The position numbers and the translations under genes are program-made. From Phycisphaerae bacterium (GTDB lineage Bacteria > Planctomycetota > Phycisphaerae > Sedimentisphaerales > Anaerobacaceae), in assembly GCA_012744475.1 (NCBI GenBank), contig JAAYBV010000112.1, forward strand, positions 1-36,540: a DNA stretch of 36,540 nucleotides, written 5' to 3'. Positions 14,564 to 22,537 of the stretch are shown piece after piece. The notes under the pieces are model-generated. The model had not been told where the DNA came from. It made no database searches and was given only the letters and a program-made list of their open reading frames with translations. How positions within the stretch are numbered: the first letter of the stretch is position 1; each line of letters starts with the position of its first letter.

Positions 14564-15160
14564 CTACTGCCTCGGCACGCGGCTGTAGGCGACTTCGGTG
14601 TCGTCTTCGGTGAATGTCACCGAGACATCCCAGCGCGTGTCGAACAGATAGGCGTACTGCGCGACGGCCGCCTGAGGACTTTCCGCATAGGCCTGGGCGA
14701 ATTTCGCGTGCTCCTGGCCATGCTTGACCAGAGCCAGTGTGCTCGTCGCGGCGGTGCATTGGTTGCACAGTGCAGGATTCTCCGCCAGCAGGCCCTCGAT
14801 CTTATCGGCATCCGGATGACCGTTCGTGACGATCAGCCTGCCGCCGCCGTACTCGTGGCCCAGCCTGACAGGCTGTGACATGTCGATATCGTTGCCTCGC
14901 ATCAGGGCGCGGAATCCTTTGCCGAAAGCCTCCAGTTGCTCGTCGGCGAAGGCCTGCATGTCCGCCAGCGTGATGGCTCTGCCCGGCTCGACGCCGAACA
15001 GCGAGGGCAATTGCAGGACGGCTTGTGCCTCGCCCGAGAGCGTGAGCGCGTCTTCCGTTTCCGCCTCCGGGCTGCCCGTTTCCGCCGGCGCCTCAGTTCT
15101 CGTCCGAGTCGTCTGATAAATCTGGTTCAACGCCCGCGAGCAATCCACCGTATCGATCAT
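14564..15160 (-). CDS. Conserved-looking protein of unknown function
   Basis: A 198-residue protein I do not recognise. It lacks a signal peptide and membrane segments. Residues 1-40 are polar and probably disordered (TTRTRTEAPAETGSPEAETED). DALTLSGEAQAVLQL at 37-51 resembles the 'D.V.LS.EA' motif seen near the N-termini of many flagellar-assembly and secreted-substrate proteins. The rest is a mixed alpha/beta region with a CNQC pair near 132-135 and EDDTEVAYSRV at the end. AAAGGA precedes the start at normal spacing, and codon use matches the neighbours, so it is a real gene. It is monocistronic or shares a transcript with the flavoprotein gene 157 bp downstream. Confidence 0.6.
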   Translation of the reverse strand: MIDTVDCSRALNQIYQTTRTRTEAPAETGSPEAETEDALTLSGEAQAVLQLPSLFGVEPGRAITLADMQAFADEQLEAFGKGFRALMRGNDIDMSQPVRLGHEYGGGRLIVTNGHPDADKIEGLLAENPALCNQCTAATSTLALVKHGQEHAKFAQAYAESPQAAVAQYAYLFDTRWDVSVTFTEDDTEVAYSRVPRQ

Positions 15161-15401
15161 CGCCTCAGTGTCCTTTCAATCTGCGCGTCCTTGTGCCTGC
15201 AAACCGATGCCCGTGTAGATATGCACATTCCGTGCCAGAGGAGGTTCTACGCCTGGGAATCAGCAAAATGGCCCTACGGAGAAATGGAACCCGGACTCGC
15301 GCCGCTTTCGAGGGTGAAGATTCATCCCGGCAAGAGGAAGATTCTTCCGTGCCCCCCGCGAGGGACGCGTGGTCCGCCGCCGGCGATGTCACGGTGTTCT
15401 T

Positions 15402-16391
15402 CTACAGCAACGCGGCGGCGGCTTTGGCCGAGTAGGTGATCACGATGTCGGCGCCGGCGCGTTTGATCGAGGTGAGGATCTCCATCATGGCGGCGTCGTG
15501 GTCGAGCAGCCCCCTTTCGGCCGCGGCGTGCAGCATCATGTACTCGCCGCTGACGTTGTACGCGGCGATGGGACAATCGAACCGCTCTCGCGCGCGATGG
15601 ATCACGTCGAGAAAGCTCAGGGCCGGCTTGACCATCACCATGTCGGCGCCTTCTTCGATGTCCAGGGCGATCTCGCGGAGCGCCTCGCGGGCGTTGGCCG
15701 GGTCCATCTGATACGTCTTGCGGTCGCCCAGACCGGCGGCGGCCATCTCCGCCGACGGCGCCGACTCGGCGGCGTCGCGAAACGGACCATAGAACGCTGA
15801 GGCAAACTTGGCCGCATACGAGAGGATTGCGACGTGGTCGAACCCGTTCTTTTCCAGAGCCTGGCGCATCGCGCCGATGCGGCCGTCCATCATGTCCGAC
15901 GGCGCCACGATGTCGGCGCCCGCCTGGGCATGCGACAGCGCCATCTTCGCCAGCAACTCGCACGTGGCGTCGTTGTCGAGCCGGCGGTCCTTGATCACGC
16001 CGCAATGTCCCGTGGTCGTGTAGGCGCACAGGCACACGTCGGTGATCACGAGCAGATCAGGAACCCGCTTCTTGATGGCCCGAATCGCCTGCTGAACCGC
16101 CCCGTTCTCCGACCAGGCCTCAGAACCCTTCTCGTCCTTCGTCTCGGGCAGGCCGAAGAGCAGTACCGCCGGAATGCCCAGGTCCGCCACCCGCGCCGCC
16201 TCATCGGCGATGCAATCGGCCGAGAGATGGAAGCAGTCCGTCATCGATGCAATCGGCTCTCTCACGTTGCGGCCGGGACAGGCGAAGAGCGGATAGACCA
16301 GGTCGTCAACGCAAAGCCTCGTCTCGCGCACCATCCGCCGCATCGTGGCGCTCGTGCGAAGCCGCCGCATTCGGATTTCCGGAAACCCCAT
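15402..16391 (-). CDS. hemB: Delta-aminolevulinic acid dehydratase
   Basis: A 329-residue porphobilinogen synthase, which condenses two 5-aminolevulinate molecules into porphobilinogen, the second common step of tetrapyrrole synthesis. Length is standard for bacteria. It shows the N-terminal MRRLRTSATMRRMVRET (equivalent to the family's RxRR segment), the metal-site DVCLCAYTTTGHCG with C120, C122 and C130 (the zinc-type triad), and the two substrate-binding lysines K195 in SYAAKFASAFYGPFRDA and K255 in VMVKPALSFLD. AGAGGAG lies 8 nt before the start. It follows the BNR/LamG gene after 88 bp and ends the tetrapyrrole cluster. Confidence 0.96.
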   Translation of the reverse strand: MGFPEIRMRRLRTSATMRRMVRETRLCVDDLVYPLFACPGRNVREPIASMTDCFHLSADCIADEAARVADLGIPAVLLFGLPETKDEKGSEAWSENGAVQQAIRAIKKRVPDLLVITDVCLCAYTTTGHCGVIKDRRLDNDATCELLAKMALSHAQAGADIVAPSDMMDGRIGAMRQALEKNGFDHVAILSYAAKFASAFYGPFRDAAESAPSAEMAAAGLGDRKTYQMDPANAREALREIALDIEEGADMVMVKPALSFLDVIHRARERFDCPIAAYNVSGEYMMLHAAAERGLLDHDAAMMEILTSIKRAGADIVITYSAKAAAALL

Positions 16392-16479
16392 CGTATAGAC
16401 TCCTCTGGACGCAAGCTGACGCTGTTATGCCTTCTGCCAACGGATTCCATATACCTGTTCGGCGTCGCCCGGTCAACAC

Positions 16480-18210
16480 TCAGCGAGGATTCAGACCGGC
16501 GCGGTAGTTGCCGACGGCTTCGCTGGTGCGCAAGGGGCGGCCGTAGACACGCAAGCGATGGATACATCCGTTGAAACTCGCAGCGACGCCGAGCGGCTTG
16601 CCGGCGCCGGCCCGTTCCAGATCGGCGTCGAAGCGTCCCCACCCGAACTGGCGAGCCGGACCGCCATCGCAGAGCCTGCCGTCGACGACGAACGTGATGA
16701 CCCTCGCTCCGGCGTCGACGTTGGCGACAATGTGGTGCAGCGTATTGGCCTTGAGAAGTCCGCTGTCGCAACTCCAGCGGCTTTCGACATCGCCATCGCA
16801 CAAGACGATCTCGACCGCGCCGCCTGGCGCCGTTCGCACGCAGATCCCCTGCCCCTGCTCATTGCGGCTGTCCAGGATCGTCTGGCCGGGCGCGAGCGTC
16901 TGGAACTCGATCCACAGATCGATGGCAAACCCTGCAAGACCGGCGATTGGCTCATCGAGCGCGACCGTTGTGTTTTCGAACTGGCTCCAGAGCCCTTCGA
17001 GCAGAATACGGTCGACCGGGTGGACGCGGGCGATGGTCTTCTGCGTCTCGGTGAGATAGAACTGTCCACCGTCTTCGATCAGATCGGGATAGCTCATGCG
17101 GACGCGCGGATCGTCGTCGTAGAGCACGATCTCCGGCTGCGACCAGCGGATGACCTTGCCCTCGGGTGAATCGGCCTCGATGCCCCCGCAGAGCCAGGCG
17201 GGATTGCGGCCTTCGTAGGATCGGCCGCCGTGATTGTGGAACCAGTAGAGATATCTGCCGTTCGAGCACTTCCAGGCGAAGTTGGCGGCGCGTGGGTGCT
17301 TGATGGGCCGGCCATCGGCATATCGCATGTACTGTGGCGGGCTCCAGGTACGTCCGCCGTCGCGGCTGTACGTGCAGGCCGGATGGCCGTCCGTCGTCCG
17401 GTACACGCAGAAGAACGAACTGTCGCTGAGCACGCTGAAGCTCTGCTCTTCAGCCACAGGCCCGCCGCCGGCCGGAGCGCGCAGGCCGACGTCGCCAGAA
17501 GGAAGCGTCTGCCAGGTCACGCGCTGCGGGTCGGCCTGCGTCAGAAGGTTCTCGCTGCGGAGCAGCACACCCTCGGTGCGGGCGAGAAAGCCCTGCCCGA
17601 ACCGGCCGACCTTGTGCAGAGGAACATAGGCGGCGCCGTCGTGGATGAAGGGCCTGCCGACGTTCCAGAAGAAGCGGACCGCACCGGCGTAAGGGTTCTC
17701 GCGGTCGATCTCGAACTCGCGCACGGGGATGGGAAACCGCTGCTTCGACCACGTGCGGCCGTGGTCGTCGCTGTACTTGAAAACGTAGTAGCCAAGCGTG
17801 TCGACGCGGGTGCACCAGCCGCCCTTGTAAGGTGGGTCGTCGGCCTTGACACGCCGCACGTTGTCGCTGTTGTGGTTGTAGAAGGCGAAGACCCGTCCGG
17901 TCGGCGCCTTCAGCAGCACCGCGTACGACGCCTCAGGCCCATCGGCCGGCTCGACGTCGACCGGCGGCGACCAGGTCCGGCCCCGGTCGCTGCTGCGCAG
18001 CGCCACCACGTGCTGACCGCTGGCGCCCTCGTGGCCCGAACCGGTCGTCAGGATGCAGAGCCATGCGCCGTCATTGGTCCGGACGATGTACGGCTGGTCG
18101 GCGTAGTTCTCGGTGGGAATCTCCCAGCCGGTGCGAATGTTGCGAAGATCTTCGGCGCGGACGAACGGGACCACCGCCAACGCAAGCAGCAGCACGGCGT
18201 ATTTCGTCAC
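16480..18210 (-). CDS. Secreted BNR (sialidase-fold) protein with LamG-like domain
   Basis: A 576-residue exported protein with a GTG start preceded by AAGGGGG. Residues 1-19 are a signal peptide (MTKYAVLLLALAVVPFVRA). Residues 30-395 form a sialidase-like beta-propeller with three clear Asp-boxes: SSDRGRTWS (73-81), SDDHGRTWS (147-155) and SRDGGRTWS (282-290). Residues 405-576 look like a concanavalin/LamG domain (LWIEFQTLAPGQTILDSRN; LHHIVANVDAGARVITFVVDG; NGCIHRLRVYGRPL). The propeller may bind or hydrolyse sialic-acid-like or other acidic sugars, but the Arg triad of true sialidases cannot be assigned by eye. It lies between cobA/hemD (34 bp) and hemB (88 bp) on the same strand, an odd place for a secreted glycan protein. 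Confidence 0.82.
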   Translation of the reverse strand: MTKYAVLLLALAVVPFVRAEDLRNIRTGWEIPTENYADQPYIVRTNDGAWLCILTTGSGHEGASGQHVVALRSSDRGRTWSPPVDVEPADGPEASYAVLLKAPTGRVFAFYNHNSDNVRRVKADDPPYKGGWCTRVDTLGYYVFKYSDDHGRTWSKQRFPIPVREFEIDRENPYAGAVRFFWNVGRPFIHDGAAYVPLHKVGRFGQGFLARTEGVLLRSENLLTQADPQRVTWQTLPSGDVGLRAPAGGGPVAEEQSFSVLSDSSFFCVYRTTDGHPACTYSRDGGRTWSPPQYMRYADGRPIKHPRAANFAWKCSNGRYLYWFHNHGGRSYEGRNPAWLCGGIEADSPEGKVIRWSQPEIVLYDDDPRVRMSYPDLIEDGGQFYLTETQKTIARVHPVDRILLEGLWSQFENTTVALDEPIAGLAGFAIDLWIEFQTLAPGQTILDSRNEQGQGICVRTAPGGAVEIVLCDGDVESRWSCDSGLLKANTLHHIVANVDAGARVITFVVDGRLCDGGPARQFGWGRFDADLERAGAGKPLGVAASFNGCIHRLRVYGRPLRTSEAVGNYRAGLNPR

Positions 18211-18244
18211 GGGCTATGACCCCCTTTCCACCTGCTTCGCGAGG

Positions 18245-19774
18245 TCAGGTGGGCCGCTCGGCCGCTTCGATGGCGTCCAGCAGCCCATCGGTGGTGTACT
18301 CGGCGGCCGTCAGATCGACGCGAACGCCGAGCTTCTTCAACTGCTCCGAAGTCACCGGGCCGATCGAGGCGACTCTCGCACGGCCGGCGTTGACCGCTTC
18401 CGGCCCGATCGCGTCGAAGAAGTTGCGGGCCGCGGACGGGCTGGCGAATGTCAGCCAGTCGATCTGTCCGTCTTCGATCTGCCGGCGCAGCGCCTCGGCA
18501 TCGCCCGTCTTCGGAACCACCGTGTACAGCGGAACGTCTTCCACGATCGCGCCGCCTTTCTGCAGGACGTCCACGAGATCGTCCGTCGCCAACTCGGAGC
18601 GCAGCGACAGGACCTTCTTGCCGTTCAGATTGGCAAAAGCGACAAGCTGCCAGCCCAGCTCGCGTCCGGTGAACACGGTCGGCACGAAATCGGCCTTGAT
18701 CCCGTACTGTGCGAGGGCCGCCGCGGTCTTGGCGCCGAGCGTCGCCAGCTTGTTCGAGGCGAACACGCGGGCGTCTTTGCCCAGGGCCGCCATCGCGTCG
18801 AAGAAGACCTTCACGCCGTTGGGGCTGGTGAAGATCACCCAATGGTAGTCGGCCAGGTGCGTCAGGGTGCGGAGGAATTCGTTGCCGTCCGTCAGCGGCT
18901 GGATCGCGATGGTGGCAAACTCGACGGGCCGGGCGCCGCGATCGAGGATCTTCCTGGCGAATTCTGCGTTGCCCGCCGCATCGCGCGTCGTGACGATGGT
19001 CTTTCCGAACAAGGGCTGCCGCATGAACCAGTTCAGCTCTTCGTCGCCGCCGGCCGCAGCACCGACGATAATCAGTGCAGGCGGCTCGATCTTCGCCTTC
19101 TGAGACGCTTCGACGATCCCGCACAGCGGCGCACGCACTACCCGCTGGCTGGGCAGCGTCGCGTCGGCGACGAGCGCCACGGGCGTATCGGCCGCCCGGC
19201 CGTGCGCCGTCAGCCGCTCGGCGATCAGGCTCAGCGAGCCGATTCCCATGTAGAAGACGAGCGTTCCGGGAAAACGGGCCAGCACGTCCCAGTCGATGTT
19301 GGTGTCTTCCTTGCCGTCGGCTTCGCGGCCGGTGATGAACGCGACCTGCGAGCTGTACCGCCGGTCAGTCAGCATGATCCCGGTGTACTCCGACGCTGCA
19401 ATCGCCGCCGTAACGCCGGGCACGATCTCGAAACCCACGCCCGCCTCGTTCAGCGCGATTGCCTCCTCCGTAACGCGTCCGAAGATGCACGGATCGCCCC
19501 CTTTGAGCCGCACCACGATCTTGCCTTCGAGGGCCTTGCTAACGAGAAGCTGGTTGATCTGGTCCTGCGTGAACGAACCGGCGCCGATCCGCTTGGGGAC
19601 GTGGATGATCTGGGCATCGAGCCGCGCGTGCTCCAGCAGAGCGGGGTTGGCCAGCTTGTCGCAGAGGATGCAGTCGGCGATTCGAATCCGCTCGGCCCCG
19701 CGCAGGGTGATCAGGTCCGCCCGACCGGGACCGGCGCCGACCAGGTACACGAAACCTTTCTTAGCCTGTGACAT
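18245..19774 (-). CDS. cobA-hemD: Fused uroporphyrinogen-III C-methyltransferase / uroporphyrinogen-III synthase
   Basis: A 509-residue bifunctional enzyme. Residues 1-245 are the SAM-dependent uroporphyrinogen III methyltransferase: VYLVGAGPGRADLITLRG at 9-26, VVRLKGGDPCIFGRVTEE at 87-104 and EIVPGVTAAIAASEYTGI at 116-133. Residues 255-505 are uroporphyrinogen III synthase (GKTIVTTRDAAGNAEFARKL-like start; WVIFTSPNGVKVFFDA; DWLTFASPSAARNFFDA). HemD closes hydroxymethylbilane to uroporphyrinogen III, and CobA methylates it to precorrin-2 for siroheme and cobalamin. The start at 19774 overlaps the end of hemC by 14 nt; the frame extends further upstream but that part only shadows hemC. The fusion is known in Gram-positive bacteria, planctomycetes and others. 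Confidence 0.95.
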   Translation of the reverse strand: MSQAKKGFVYLVGAGPGRADLITLRGAERIRIADCILCDKLANPALLEHARLDAQIIHVPKRIGAGSFTQDQINQLLVSKALEGKIVVRLKGGDPCIFGRVTEEAIALNEAGVGFEIVPGVTAAIAASEYTGIMLTDRRYSSQVAFITGREADGKEDTNIDWDVLARFPGTLVFYMGIGSLSLIAERLTAHGRAADTPVALVADATLPSQRVVRAPLCGIVEASQKAKIEPPALIIVGAAAGGDEELNWFMRQPLFGKTIVTTRDAAGNAEFARKILDRGARPVEFATIAIQPLTDGNEFLRTLTHLADYHWVIFTSPNGVKVFFDAMAALGKDARVFASNKLATLGAKTAAALAQYGIKADFVPTVFTGRELGWQLVAFANLNGKKVLSLRSELATDDLVDVLQKGGAIVEDVPLYTVVPKTGDAEALRRQIEDGQIDWLTFASPSAARNFFDAIGPEAVNAGRARVASIGPVTSEQLKKLGVRVDLTAAEYTTDGLLDAIEAAERPT

Positions 19775-20714
19775 CGCCTTTGTCCCTGTCCTTCTCCAGG
19801 TCGTCGACAATCTGTCTTCCGCCGGCGTCGAGCAGATTTTGCGCCACGTTCCGGCCCAGCTCATGCGGATGCGCCTTCGGTCCGGCCATTCGCGACCGCA
19901 GCAGACGGCGTCCGCTCGGGTCCGCGACGAATGCCTCCAGCACGATTTCGTCGCCAGCCACTTCCGCATAGGCGCCGACCGGGGCGTGGCAGCCGCACTT
20001 CATCGCTGTCAGCACCTCGCGTTCCGCATCGGTGGCGGCCCGCGCATCGGCATCGTCGATCGTCGCGACGATCTCGTTCGTCGTCGCATCGGCGCTGCGG
20101 GTCTCAGCCGCCAGGGCGCCCTGGGCCGGAGCGGGAAGGAACTGGTGCGGATCGAACACAAACGAAATCGCGTCGGTCAATCCAAGTCGCTCCAGTCCGG
20201 CCCGCGCCAGGACGATCGCGTCGAAGTCTGCGTCGCGCAGCTTGCGGATGCGGGTCGGGACGTTGCCCCGGACGGGGACCAGTTCGAGGTCGGGCCGCAA
20301 GTGCCGCAACTGGGCCGCACGCCGCAGGCTGGATGTGCCCACCCTCGCGCCGGCGTCCAGCTCGTCCAGCGAACCGATCTTCCTCCGCGCCAGCAGACAG
20401 TCCTCGGGCCAGCGCCGCTGGCAGACCGCCGCCACGATTAACCCTTCGCGCGGGCGCGTGGGCAGGTCCTTGAAGCTGTGCACGGCAAAATCCGCCTCGC
20501 CCGCCAGCAGCACATCCTCCAGACGCGAGGTGAAGAAGCCGGTGTCCTTGAGTTGCCAGAGAACCGTCTGACGGTCGCGGTCGCCCTCGCTGGTCACTTC
20601 CCGGATGCGAATTTCGACGTCGGGACAGCGGCGCTGGATCGCGGCAATGACGCTCTGCGTCTGCACGAGGGCCAGATCGCCCCGGCGCGTCGCGACGGTC
20701 AGCGCCCGGCTCAT
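19761..20714 (-). CDS. hemC: Hydroxymethylbilane synthase (porphobilinogen deaminase)
   Basis: A 317-residue enzyme that polymerises four porphobilinogens into hydroxymethylbilane. The N-terminus TVATRRGDLALVQTQSV matches the family's 'IGTRxSxLAxxQ'. Other signatures are EGDRD near 43-47, FAVHSFKDLPT at 76-86 with the catalytic Asp, GTSSLRRAAQL at 126-136, VPVRGNVPTRIRKL at 146-159, and PAPAQGALAAE at 195-205. The dipyrromethane cofactor cysteine is C242 in CGCHAPVGAYAE. The start codon shares ATGA with the hemA stop, so translation is coupled. The frame is open far upstream (to 21791), but that part is the antiparallel-frame shadow of hemA. Confidence 0.95.
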   Translation of the reverse strand: MSRALTVATRRGDLALVQTQSVIAAIQRRCPDVEIRIREVTSEGDRDRQTVLWQLKDTGFFTSRLEDVLLAGEADFAVHSFKDLPTRPREGLIVAAVCQRRWPEDCLLARRKIGSLDELDAGARVGTSSLRRAAQLRHLRPDLELVPVRGNVPTRIRKLRDADFDAIVLARAGLERLGLTDAISFVFDPHQFLPAPAQGALAAETRSADATTNEIVATIDDADARAATDAEREVLTAMKCGCHAPVGAYAEVAGDEIVLEAFVADPSGRRLLRSRMAGPKAHPHELGRNVAQNLLDAGGRQIVDDLEKDRDKGDVTG

Positions 20715-21982
20715 TGGCCGCCCTTGTCTTGCGAGAGGAACATCCGGTTGATCAGGTCGACCGCCTGGAGCTGCTCGACGGTCGGCTCGCCGGCGCCATC
20801 CTTGATGATGCTGATCGGCCCGTGCAGCATTTTCTTGATCAGCGACTCGGCGAACGCCTGGAGCTTCTCGCCGTTGCCGTCGCCGAAGTCGCCGGCGTAA
20901 CGTCGGGCCTCGCTGCGCGCCAGATCGAGTCCGGCCTGCGTCAACCGCGCGATCACGGGAACCAGGTCGAGCGACTCGTACCACTGCGAGAACACGCCGA
21001 CGAACTCCTCGACGATGGCGCGGGCCTTGGGCACCTCGCGGTTGCGCCGGTCGCGGTTGGCGCCGATCTGCTCGTTGAGGTCGTCGATGTTGTACAGCGT
21101 CACGAAATCGAATCGCGTCATCGTCGGATCCACGTCGCGCGGCACGGCGATGTCGATGATCAGCAACGGCTTGGTCCGGCCGGACAGATGCCATGCGGAG
21201 TTGTCGTAGGTCAGGACCGGCTCGGTTGCGCCCGTCGAGCTGACGATCAGATCGACGTCGCGAAGCTGGCCGACGATCTCGGGCAGACCGATCCCCTTGG
21301 CCGTACCGAAACGCCGGGCCATCGCCCGCGCCTTCTCCACGTCCCGGTTGGCGATCACCAGGTTCGCCAAGCCCGCCTTGGTCAGGTAGCGGACCACCAG
21401 CTCGGCGTTCTCGCCGGCCCCGATCACCAGCGCGCGGGCGTGGCGCAGGTTCACCTTGTCGCGGGCCAGCTCGACGGCCGCCAGACCGATCGAGACCGCG
21501 CCGCAGTTGATGTCCGTCTGCGTCCGAACCGCCTTGCCCGCGCGGAAGGCGTGGTGGAAGAGCCGGTGGAAGATCAGCCTGCTCATGTGCGATTCGAGCG
21601 AATCGGTGTAGGCGGCCTTGACCTGGGCGAGGATCTGGTTCTCGCCGACCATCTGCGAGTCCAGACCGGCCGCGACCTCGAACAGGTGCCGGGCGACGTC
21701 CATTCCCGTCGTCTGGCGGCTGCGCCGGGCCCACACGCCGGCCGCCTCGGCCCCCTGCGAGGCGAGCAACTCGCCGAGCAGCGCCCGGCAATCGCAGTCC
21801 TTTCTCGCGTACAGGTAGAATTCGAGCCGGTTACACGTCTGGAGGATCACCGCCTCGCTGACGCCCCCGCTGTGGTGCAGGGCCTTGAGCATCCCCTGCC
21901 GCTGCTCGGGCGCAAAGGTGACCTTCTCCCGCAGCTCCACCGGGCAGTCGTGATACGTCAGATTGTCCAATACCAGCTTCAT
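20711..21982 (-). CDS. hemA: Glutamyl-tRNA reductase
   Basis: A 423-residue glutamyl-tRNA reductase, the entry enzyme of the C5 pathway, which reduces glutamyl-tRNA to glutamate-1-semialdehyde. The catalytic Cys is C50 in LQTCNRLEFY; GLDSQMVGENQILAQVK is the family signature near 106-122; VIGAGENAELVVRYL near 187-201 binds NADPH; VSSTGA and IDIAVPRDVDP follow; the C-terminal dimerisation helices contain LIKKMLHGP. First gene of the heme operon, with a promoter at 22005-22034 and only a very short leader without a clear Shine-Dalgarno sequence. Regulation of HemA stability by heme is known in enterobacteria but not visible here. The next pathway gene, hemL, is not in the window. Confidence 0.95.
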   Translation of the reverse strand: MKLVLDNLTYHDCPVELREKVTFAPEQRQGMLKALHHSGGVSEAVILQTCNRLEFYLYARKDCDCRALLGELLASQGAEAAGVWARRSRQTTGMDVARHLFEVAAGLDSQMVGENQILAQVKAAYTDSLESHMSRLIFHRLFHHAFRAGKAVRTQTDINCGAVSIGLAAVELARDKVNLRHARALVIGAGENAELVVRYLTKAGLANLVIANRDVEKARAMARRFGTAKGIGLPEIVGQLRDVDLIVSSTGATEPVLTYDNSAWHLSGRTKPLLIIDIAVPRDVDPTMTRFDFVTLYNIDDLNEQIGANRDRRNREVPKARAIVEEFVGVFSQWYESLDLVPVIARLTQAGLDLARSEARRYAGDFGDGNGEKLQAFAESLIKKMLHGPISIIKDGAGEPTVEQLQAVDLINRMFLSQDKGGQ

Positions 21983-22004
21983 TCGACCGTCAAATCCGCG
22001 CAGA

Positions 22005-22040
22005 AAGATACCCTAAAGCTATACAGTGTAACAACCCCCC
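22005..22040 (-). promoter_or_regulatory. Promoter of the heme operon
   Basis: Minus strand: TTGTTA (22034-22029), 18-bp spacer, TATCTT (22010-22005). Six Gs (22040-22035) abut the -35 box, giving GGGGGGTTGTTA, the same 12-mer as at the FHA promoter. It lies 27 nt behind the stop codon of the mini-TOPRIM-like gene, so hemA can be transcribed independently or by read-through. The predicted leader to the hemA start is only about 16 nt. Confidence 0.6.
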
Positions 22041-22066
22041 GGTTCACCATCAAGCGCCCAGCCGCG

Positions 22067-22537
22067 CTACTCGCCTTGATGGACCCATTGGCGGAGCAGG
22101 CCCATGCCCTCCGCATCCCGACCTGTCAGCTCGGTGAGGAATTGCCGGAATGTCTGCCTGTCCTCATAGTGGGGAATGCCATGCAGACGACGGGGATCGC
22201 TGGGCAGGCCATAATCCTGGGGCTTGATTCCTGACGAGACGGCCCGGGCGATCAGCCAGTCCTCCAGCCTCGGACAGACGACGATGAGCCTGCGCTCGGC
22301 ATCACCCCGGTGAACGAGCAGGCGCAATCCTCCAGCCGCTCGTACCTCGTCATAATTGGCCAGATCGCGGGGTTGCGCGCTGCTTGGGTCTTCATCGATG
22401 ACGCCGATGGCACGATCGAGCTTGAGCACCCGTTTGACCACCTCGCCCTTGCACCGCTCGTGGCGCAAATGTTTCTTCGTGATTCCGAGGGCGCGCAGCA
22501 CCGCGGCATCCGGATAGCACTCCACCAGAACCCTCAT
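22067..22537 (-). CDS. Mini-TOPRIM-like protein paired with AAA ATPase
   Basis: A 156-residue protein overlapping the ATPase gene by ATGA, with GAGGGAG just before its start. I do not recognise a named family, but the pattern fits a minimal TOPRIM fold: RVLVECYPDAAVLRAL (E6, with D10 four residues on, as in the 'hhEGxxD' motif) followed by RAIGVIDEDPSS, where D48 and D50 form the DxD motif, and then RRLIVVCPRLEDWLIARAV (E92/D93). TOPRIM domains cut or join nucleic acids using Mg2+ bound by these acidic residues. Proteins of this kind follow AAA ATPases in several anti-phage systems. Sequence support is by eye only; a DUF4276-like or DUF4435-like relation is possible. Confidence 0.55.
   Translation of the reverse strand: MRVLVECYPDAAVLRALGITKKHLRHERCKGEVVKRVLKLDRAIGVIDEDPSSAQPRDLANYDEVRAAGGLRLLVHRGDAERRLIVVCPRLEDWLIARAVSSGIKPQDYGLPSDPRRLHGIPHYEDRQTFRQFLTELTGRDAEGMGLLRQWVHQGE

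Noticed and set aside
19775-19969. Upstream extension of the cobA/hemD frame
   Set aside because: The 65 extra residues lie inside hemC, are unlike any SUMT N-terminus, and family homology begins at the ATG at 19774.
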